From positions 1-6,121 of the forward strand of contig JALUUU010000239.1 of NCBI GenBank assembly GCA_027021185.1: a DNA stretch of 6,121 bases, written 5' to 3'. Positions 1-3,736 of this stretch are shown one piece after another. Under the pieces are notes generated by a model. The model made no database searches. It was not told the DNA's origin and saw nothing but the letters and a program-made list of their open reading frames with translations. A program made the translations under genes and the position numbers. The DNA is from an archaeon (GTDB lineage: Archaea; Hydrothermarchaeota; Hydrothermarchaeia; Hydrothermarchaeales; JALUUU01). Every line of letters begins with the position of its first letter. Positions within the stretch are counted from its first letter, which is position 1.

Positions 1-2
1 TC

Positions 3-86
3 CTCATCCCGGTGGCAGTAAGGGCGGCCCTCGGGGGGCTAACGGGGTACTTGGTGAGTTTATATAGAGAGAGGAATAAAGAATGA
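3..86 (+). CDS. C-terminal fragment of a probable membrane protein
   Basis: The gene enters from the left edge, so only the last 27 codons before a TGA stop are visible. They read as a hydrophobic, glycine-rich stretch (LIPVAVRAALGGLTGYLVSL) followed by a short charged tail (YRERNKE). This is typical of a last transmembrane helix with a positively charged cytoplasmic end. The frame is supported by its stop: ATGA at 83-86 joins this stop to the start codon of the HD-domain gene, a usual arrangement for translationally coupled operon genes. No family can be assigned from so short a piece. The frame starting at base 2 is also open for 21 codons, but it reads as glycine/proline-rich shadow sequence and is not preferred. 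Confidence 0.6.
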   Translation, partial: LIPVAVRAALGGLTGYLVSLYRERNKE

Positions 87-556
87 GCCGAGGCAATGAT
101 TCAGGCGAAGAGGACGGCCCATCGGGGGAGTTCAGATCCTGTATAGCGGACCTGATCCCCCATCCCCACATAAGGAACCTCGCCTTCTACCCCGGCCACA
201 GGTTCAACAACAACGGCTCCGGGAGACTGCTCCACTCCTACTCTGTTGCGTGGCTGTCCTATCGCATGGCCAGAAGGCTGGGCCTCGATCCGAGGACGGC
301 GGCAAGGGCGGGTCTTCTTCACGACATAGGCTACAACAGGGAGGACAGCCTCCTGAGGAACATTCTCCTCCACGCCAGAAGGGGGGCGGTCAGGGCGAGA
401 AGCATTGGCGAGAGGCGGGAGGTCTGTGAAGCCATTTCGCGGCACATGTTTCCCCTGACCCCGCCTCCCCTCTCAAGGCACGGCATGCTCCTCTGGACCG
501 CGGACAAAACAGCCGCCCTCCTGGAGTTCCTGGGTCTTGAAAAGCTCATCTGGTGA
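83..556 (+). CDS. HD-domain phosphohydrolase family protein
   Basis: A 157-residue protein with one compact HD domain, the metal-dependent phosphohydrolase fold. Candidate metal ligands appear in order: H51 (LLHSYSVAW), the H80-D81 pair (GLLHDIGY), H97, H121 (SRHMFPLTPPP) and D141 (ADKTAAL). The two histidines between HD and the last Asp resemble HD enzymes that hold two metals. The HMxPLTPP and ADK segments recall a small uncharacterised HD family seen in bacteria and archaea. The substrate is unknown; nucleotides or phosphoesters are the usual targets. The first 20 residues are polar and probably disordered. The ATG at 83 overlaps the upstream stop, with a purine-rich GAGAGG about 8 bases before it. 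The next gene starts just after the stop, which suggests an operon. The protein is expected to be cytoplasmic, with no signal peptide or membrane segment. Confidence 0.85.
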   Translation: MSRGNDSGEEDGPSGEFRSCIADLIPHPHIRNLAFYPGHRFNNNGSGRLLHSYSVAWLSYRMARRLGLDPRTAARAGLLHDIGYNREDSLLRNILLHARRGAVRARSIGERREVCEAISRHMFPLTPPPLSRHGMLLWTADKTAALLEFLGLEKLIW

Positions 557-560
557 TAAA

Positions 561-1460
561 GTGGAAAGGGCGCTGGAGGAAGAGCAGAGGCTTGTGAAGA
601 GTTTCCTTCAGGAGTTCACATCCAGGCTAACCGCTGCCCACGACATCGACTTCATCCTTCTCTTCGGCTCAGCTGCCAGGGGCGAATGGAGGCGCGGGGT
701 AAGCGACGTGGACATGATAATCCAGGTAAAGAGGCAGGAGGATAAGGAGAAAGTGAGGGAATACGCCGAGGAGCTCTTCTGGAAACTGGACGAGAAATAC
801 GGCACCAGATTCAAGGAGGCGTGCTCCACCAGCGACGAGGCAAAGGGAAGGGTTGAGGAGTTTCTCAAGAAAGGGCAGCGAAAGGTCAGGCTCTACGCCC
901 CCTTCGAGGTCCTCGGCCCGGAGGACGTGGAATGGTCCAGGGGGGAGTTCAAAGACCCCTTTTTCAAGGTAGGCCTCGACCTCATGGCCCCCAAGTACCT
1001 CCTCCTGGCCAAGATGAAGACGGAGGGCAAGACCCTCTACGGCAGGGACATCACCAGGGAGATCAGGCTGAAGGTCTCCCTCTTCGAGAGGCTGAAGGCC
1101 CTCCTCGTTCCTCATCATTTGAGCTTCCTCTCAATCCTGGTCTCCCCCTTCGCCCCCAGGATGGCGGTGAAGATGGCCATCAAGGCGGCGATATACTCTG
1201 TGGAGTCCTGTCTCTACTACCTGCGGAAGCCCATCGGGAGGGGGATAGACGCCGCTCTGGTGGAGCTGGAGCATGAAATCGGTAGAAGCAGCTACGTCAG
1301 CGCGGAGCCCTTCCGCAGGGCCTACGAGCTTAAATACGTAATCAGCGACCTGGATGTGGGCCGGTGGGAGAGCATGAGGTTCTGCGCGAGGATCTTCTAC
1401 GAGGTTGTTAAGCTCAACTGGTGGGCCGTCTTGTCGAGGCTCATGCAAAGATTAAAATAG
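561..1460 (+). CDS. Nucleotidyltransferase-domain protein (polymerase beta fold)
   Basis: A 299-residue protein counted from GTG 561. The signature GSAARGEW, followed by SDVDMII (G36-S37, D49, D51), is the hG[GS]...DxD core of minimal nucleotidyltransferases, which move an NMP from an NTP to a protein, RNA or small molecule. The third acid is uncertain; E116 in APFEVLG is a candidate. The segment AKMKTEGKTLYGRDI (about 150-164) is common in stand-alone members. The C-terminal 130 residues are predicted helical (KMAIKAAIYSVESCLYYL and others) and might be a fused HEPN-like helical domain, though I see no RxxxxH ribonuclease motif. I prefer the GTG start because GGTGAT lies at 552-557 and the gene then begins four bases after the HD stop. 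A TTG at 537 would add eight residues and overlap the HD gene by 20 bases. The substrate cannot be inferred. Confidence 0.82.
   Translation: MERALEEEQRLVKSFLQEFTSRLTAAHDIDFILLFGSAARGEWRRGVSDVDMIIQVKRQEDKEKVREYAEELFWKLDEKYGTRFKEACSTSDEAKGRVEEFLKKGQRKVRLYAPFEVLGPEDVEWSRGEFKDPFFKVGLDLMAPKYLLLAKMKTEGKTLYGRDITREIRLKVSLFERLKALLVPHHLSFLSILVSPFAPRMAVKMAIKAAIYSVESCLYYLRKPIGRGIDAALVELEHEIGRSSYVSAEPFRRAYELKYVISDLDVGRWESMRFCARIFYEVVKLNWWAVLSRLMQRLK
1451..1459 (+). promoter_or_regulatory. Possible TATA element for the glycosyltransferase gene
   Basis: ATTAAAATA at the very end of the nucleotidyltransferase gene resembles an archaeal TATA box. A start about 26 bases beyond its centre would fall near 1482. 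That gives a leader of roughly 18 bases, long enough to include the ribosome-binding site at 1488. The AT-richness stands out against GC-rich surroundings, but the element overlaps coding sequence and could be chance. Confidence 0.3.
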
Positions 1461-1487
1461 CAAAGACGACATCCAAGAACCCTTGGC

Positions 1488-1494
1488 GGAGGTG
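1488..1494 (+). promoter_or_regulatory. Strong ribosome-binding site of the glycosyltransferase gene
   Basis: GGAGGTG lies five bases before the ATG at 1500 and is an extended complement of the archaeal 16S rRNA 3' end. It fixes the start codon of the glycosyltransferase. A small inverted repeat (CCAAG 1473-1477, CTTGG 1482-1486) lies directly upstream. Confidence 0.8.
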
Positions 1495-1499
1495 GACAT

Positions 1500-2201
1500 A
1501 TGAGAATCTCGGTGATAATACCCGCTCTAGATGAGGAGAAATACATAGAGAGATGCCTTAAGTCCATTATAAGACAGGACCTCCCCCGGGAAAGCTACGA
1601 GATAATAGTCGTGGACGGGGGGAGCAGGGACAGGACCAGGGAGATCGCTAGGAGATACGCCGACAAGCTGCTGCTGTCCGATAAACGGGGCATCGGGTAC
1701 CAGCAGAACATCGGGGCAGAGATGGCGCGGGGTGACCTGCTTGTATTCGTGCACGCGGACACGTACTTCATCAAGAGAAGAGTCCTGCGGAAGCTCCTGC
1801 AGTACTTCGAAGATGAGGCAGTCGTGGGAGGAGCTGTCAGCCACAAGTACTACCCCGAGGACACCCTCGGAATAAAGGTCTTCAACACCCTGGATTCTTT
1901 CCTGGCCTCTTTCTTTGTCTACCTCAACATGCCCCAGACCGGCGGCCCTGTGACGGTGATCAGGAAGGACGTGTTCTTCGATATCGGAGGGTTCATAGAG
2001 AACATCTGCGAGGACGTGGAGATAGGTCAGAGACTCAGGGAGAAGGGAAGGGTGTTTAGGGACGTGGAGATAAGTGCCTACTCCTCCAGCAGGCGCCTGG
2101 AGAAGGAGGGGATCCTGCGGAACGTCGTCAAGTATGTTCTGTCAAAGCTTGCCCTGAAGCTCGGGAAAAACCTGAACATAAAGTATCCCCAGGTGAGGTA
2201 G
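1500..2201 (+). CDS. Family 2 glycosyltransferase
   Basis: A 233-residue protein with the complete GT-A fold of glycosyltransferase family 2, which transfers a sugar from a nucleotide- or lipid-linked donor. Visible motifs are PALDEEKYI (8-16) and VVDGGSRDRT (37-46) for nucleotide binding, HADT (85-88) in the place of the metal-binding DxD motif, a TGGP acceptor loop (147-150), and CEDVEIGQRLREKGR (170-184), whose E171-D172 pair supplies the catalytic base. SSRRLEKEG (196-204) matches the late Arg-rich motif of this subgroup. There is no transmembrane helix, but a hydrophobic amphipathic segment near 131-144 may touch the membrane. Acceptor and sugar are unknown; envelope lipid, S-layer or exopolysaccharide glycosylation are the usual roles. 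No other sugar-nucleotide genes are nearby. The start is set by a strong ribosome-binding site. The gene lies 39 bases after the nucleotidyltransferase and may be co-transcribed or use its own promoter. Confidence 0.93.
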   Translation: MRISVIIPALDEEKYIERCLKSIIRQDLPRESYEIIVVDGGSRDRTREIARRYADKLLLSDKRGIGYQQNIGAEMARGDLLVFVHADTYFIKRRVLRKLLQYFEDEAVVGGAVSHKYYPEDTLGIKVFNTLDSFLASFFVYLNMPQTGGPVTVIRKDVFFDIGGFIENICEDVEIGQRLREKGRVFRDVEISAYSSSRRLEKEGILRNVVKYVLSKLALKLGKNLNIKYPQVR

Positions 2202-2226
2202 CCTCCCCTCCACAGCCGTGGGAAAC

Positions 2227-2235
2227 GTTTTTAAG
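2227..2235 (+). promoter_or_regulatory. Probable archaeal TATA element before the cysteine-cluster gene
   Basis: GTTTTTAAG follows a purine-rich GGGAAAC that could serve as a TFB-recognition element. Initiation about 26 bases past the centre would be near 2258. The transcript would then have a leader of roughly 80 bases before the ATG at 2340, unusually long for an archaeal mRNA, and would begin just ahead of the hairpin at 2261-2315. The run of five T at 2228-2232 may also help end the glycosyltransferase transcript, 26 bases past its stop. Confidence 0.5.
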
Positions 2236-2260
2236 CCCTTTCTGCATACCACTTATCTCT

Positions 2261-2315
2261 CCGATTCTAAAAGAGCGTCGCCGACACGATACCTGACTCT
2301 TTTTTAGATCATCGG
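2261..2315 (+). repeat. Imperfect long inverted repeat / leader hairpin
   Basis: Two arms can pair: CCGAT (2261-2265) with ATCGG (2311-2315), and TCTAAAAGAG (2266-2275) with CTCTTTTTTAGA (2297-2308). The right arm has two extra T and a TC bulge at 2309-2310. This gives about 15 base pairs around a 21-base loop, which itself holds the small palindrome GTCGCCGAC (2277-2285). The structure sits in the predicted leader of the cysteine-cluster gene. Its T6 run (2300-2305) lies in the 3' arm, so pairing would hide a U-tract that could otherwise end transcription in an archaeon. It could be an attenuator, a protein operator or a small RNA. I do not recognise it as a known riboswitch. Confidence 0.45.
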
Positions 2316-2339
2316 GAACACTATTCCAGGGCACACGGG

Positions 2340-3185
2340 ATGAGCATGAATGACGATCACTCCGATCTACGAAGCATAAGCCTCCGCCTAGACCCAGGTT
2401 CCTCGGAGAATTTCCGGTGCCAGCGATGCGGCAGATGCTGCCACGGACCCAGCAGGAGGTACGGGATCAAGCTCCTATATCAGGAGGTCCGAAGCATTCA
2501 GGAGCACCTGGAGGGGTTGAGGGAGAAAGGGGGGCTCGAAGAGTTCGCCTGGGACTACCTCACCTTCTTCGGGCATGTGGACAGGATAGGTGACGGGTCC
2601 TTCCTGGACGCCTTCAGGGACTCTCTCATGGATTTCTTTTTCTCGGTTTCCCAGACATCCACCGATAAAAAAGACCTCTTCGTCGAGTACTATGTTCTGA
2701 AGACCTACAGAGACAGCGGCAGATGCATATTTTACAACCCCCTGGAGCGGAGCTGCCTCATCCACGACGTGAAGCCCCTCACTTGCAGGCTCTACCCCTT
2801 CTACGCTGAAATAGACCTGGAGACCGAGGAGATAAAGGTGGGCTCCTATCCCGAGGAGGAGTGCCCCGGCCTGGGATGCGAGGGGAGGGTCAGCATCCTG
2901 GACCTCGGTGAGAAGGCTTTGTCCCTGGCAGGTTCTCTGAGGAGCCACTACTCCAAGCTGGCAGAGCTTCTGGCCCATACAGACCCCCCCAAGTCAGAGG
3001 CTGTGGACGAGTTCTATGTTAGGAAGCTTAAGTACAAGCTGGCCAGCCCTGAGCACATGAAGAAGGAGCTTAACAAGATACGGGAAAAAAAGGAGTACCG
3101 TGGGTTGGAGGCCAGGGACCTGTTCCTGGAGGAAGGCCTGATCCAGGCCGGTGAGGAGTACCGCCGCAGGCTCAGAGAGGGCTAG
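2340..3185 (+). CDS. YkgJ-type cysteine-cluster protein, enlarged
   Basis: A 281-residue protein of the YkgJ / putative zinc- or iron-chelating family. The first cluster is CQRCGRCC (C27, C30, C33, C34). The second is C129 (GRCIFYN), C139 (CLIHD) and C149 (KPLTCRLYPF). Two more cysteines, C175 and C180 (CPGLGC), follow. IHxxKPxxCRxYPF is the hallmark of the family. The chelated metal and the role are not firmly known; metal or iron-sulfur handling is usually suggested. Unlike small members of about 100 residues, the two clusters are separated by about 95 residues (35-128), rich in charged and aromatic residues. A Lys/Glu-rich helical tail of about 100 residues follows C180. The ATG at 2340 has AGGG (2328-2331) eight bases before it; an ATG at 2346 is an alternative. 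Its stop overlaps that of the minus-strand gene downstream. Confidence 0.85.
   Translation: MSMNDDHSDLRSISLRLDPGSSENFRCQRCGRCCHGPSRRYGIKLLYQEVRSIQEHLEGLREKGGLEEFAWDYLTFFGHVDRIGDGSFLDAFRDSLMDFFFSVSQTSTDKKDLFVEYYVLKTYRDSGRCIFYNPLERSCLIHDVKPLTCRLYPFYAEIDLETEEIKVGSYPEEECPGLGCEGRVSILDLGEKALSLAGSLRSHYSKLAELLAHTDPPKSEAVDEFYVRKLKYKLASPEHMKKELNKIREKKEYRGLEARDLFLEEGLIQAGEEYRRRLREG
3085..3091 (-). terminator. Candidate U-tract terminator of the minus-strand Cys-rich gene
   Basis: Seven A on the plus strand give a U7 run in a minus-strand transcript, about 90 bases past the stop of the gene at 3182-3460. Archaeal RNA polymerase can stop at such tracts without a hairpin. It lies inside the opposite gene, where it encodes Lys-Lys on the plus strand, so it may be only coding sequence. 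Confidence 0.25.
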
Positions 3186-3460
3186 TCGAGATCGTAGTCC
3201 ACGGGCACTTTAAGCCTCTTGGATTTTTTGTAGGCCAGCTCGTCTGCTGTGAGGAAGTTAATCCCTATGCCCAGGGCCTCGATACCTCCCGGATACTCAC
3301 CGGTCTTCTTGGTGACCACCACCTTGTCCTTAAGCCTCCACACGCTGTATTCCCCGTGGAGCTCGCATTTTCCCTGCTCCGCTTCGGCTCCCTCCTCCCC
3401 CAACAGGCATTTTTTGTCGTTGTTGGCGATGCACCTGCCCTTCCTATAGTTCTTGCACAT
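3182..3460 (-). CDS. Small Cys-rich, putative zinc-binding protein
   Basis: A 92-residue protein not assigned to a known family. The N-terminal 35 residues hold C2, C10, C18, C32 and H35. The opening CKNYRKGRC recalls the first half of a CCCH zinc finger, but the spacing here (C-x7-C-x7-C-x13-C-x2-H) differs from the canonical one. A zinc site is therefore an inference. The remainder (36-92) is a mixed, Lys-rich small domain with VWRLKDKVVVTKKTGEYPGG, likely beta strands, and an acidic DYDLD end. There is no signal peptide. The start is well supported: GGGAGGTG lies five bases before the ATG and a TTTATATA promoter lies further upstream. The stop shares CTAG (3182-3185) with the stop of the convergent cysteine-cluster gene. 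A nucleic-acid-binding or metal-sensing role is possible but unproven. Confidence 0.75.
   Translation of the reverse strand: MCKNYRKGRCIANNDKKCLLGEEGAEAEQGKCELHGEYSVWRLKDKVVVTKKTGEYPGGIEALGIGINFLTADELAYKKSKRLKVPVDYDLD
3224..3229 (+). terminator. Candidate U-tract terminator of the cysteine-cluster gene
   Basis: TTTTTT lies 38 bases after the stop at 3185, inside the opposite-strand gene. A second T6 run is at 3410-3415. Either would suit archaeal U-tract termination, but both also encode Lys codons on the minus strand, so the call is weak. Confidence 0.3.
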
Positions 3461-3465
3461 GCTGA

Positions 3466-3473
3466 CACCTCCC
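3466..3473 (-). promoter_or_regulatory. Ribosome-binding site of the Cys-rich gene
   Basis: On the minus strand GGGAGGTG stands five bases before the ATG at 3460. This extended match to the 16S rRNA 3' end fixes the start and confirms that this ORF, not the overlapping minus-strand frame reaching to 3543, is the real gene. Confidence 0.8.
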
Positions 3474-3493
3474 GGAAAGCTGGACGCATTGGA

Positions 3494-3501
3494 TATATAA
3501 A
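3494..3501 (-). promoter_or_regulatory. Archaeal TATA box for the Cys-rich gene
   Basis: On the minus strand this reads TTTATATA, a consensus archaeal TATA box. Its centre is about 37 bases before the start codon. Initiation is expected near 3471, giving a very short leader that begins at or just before the ribosome-binding site. It is the clearest promoter in the window and supports an archaeal host. Confidence 0.7.
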
Positions 3502-3552
3502 TCTGCCGCTCACCGCTTTTACTAGAGACATTTCCTGATCCAAACCTTCAAT

Positions 3553-3559
3553 CTTATAT
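3553..3559 (+). promoter_or_regulatory. TATA element for a leaderless small gene
   Basis: CTTATAT is centred 27-28 bases before the ATG at 3584, the distance expected between a TATA box and the transcription start. The mRNA would then begin at or next to the start codon, that is, be leaderless. This agrees with the absence of a good ribosome-binding site there. It forms a divergent pair with the TTTATATA at 3494-3501. Confidence 0.45.
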
Positions 3560-3583
3560 CCGTCCTCAGAGATATAGTTTAGA

Positions 3584-3736
3584 ATGGAGCTGGCTAAGCT
3601 GATCGATTACGGTGTTGTGGTGGTGGCGGCGGGCTTGGTGATGGACTGGATTGGATACTCAGGGGATTTCCTCGTAACCCTTGGGCTGTTAATGGTTTTT
3701 CTGGGAGTTGTGGTCAGGGTTACTGGGCGGACGTGA
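3584..3736 (+). CDS. Small two-helix membrane protein (50 residues)
   Basis: The ATG opens a 50-codon frame ending in TGA at 3734-3736. The product starts MELAKLIDYGVVVV and holds two hydrophobic stretches, about residues 9-20 and 29-46, joined by a short polar turn (DWIGYSGD) and ending in a basic VRVTGRT tail. This gives a helical hairpin with both ends probably cytoplasmic. The first helix is short and contains D8 and D21 at its borders. No family is recognised. Support comes from a TATA element at leaderless distance, clean membrane-protein composition and the lack of any other gene in the gap. Its last 17 bases overlap the end of the convergent GH5 gene. It could be a spurious hydrophobic frame, so confidence is moderate; conservation in relatives would decide. 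Confidence 0.55.
   Translation: MELAKLIDYGVVVVAAGLVMDWIGYSGDFLVTLGLLMVFLGVVVRVTGRT

Noticed and set aside
669..1118. Long minus-strand open frame of 149 codons opposite the nucleotidyltransferase gene
   Set aside because: It lies wholly within a well-supported plus-strand gene, is Leu/Glu/Pro/Gly-rich as expected of a GC-rich antisense shadow, and has no recognisable domain.
2261..2315. C/D-box guide RNA on either strand of the hairpin region
   Set aside because: A CTGA is present at 2293-2296 on the plus strand and GATGAT on the minus strand, but no properly spaced set of C, D', C' and D boxes exists on one strand.
2128..2334. Minus-strand 68-codon frame across the 2202-2339 gap
   Set aside because: It overlaps the glycosyltransferase end and the hairpin, its composition is nondescript, and no promoter or ribosome-binding site is seen.
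2475..2978. Minus-strand open frame of 167 codons opposite the cysteine-cluster gene
   Set aside because: The plus frame carries the conserved Cys motifs, and this frame has none and no ribosome-binding site.
3265..3543. Alternative minus-strand 92-codon frame overlapping the Cys-rich gene
   Set aside because: Its start lies upstream of the TTTATATA promoter and it has no ribosome-binding site, whereas the other frame has both at correct distances.
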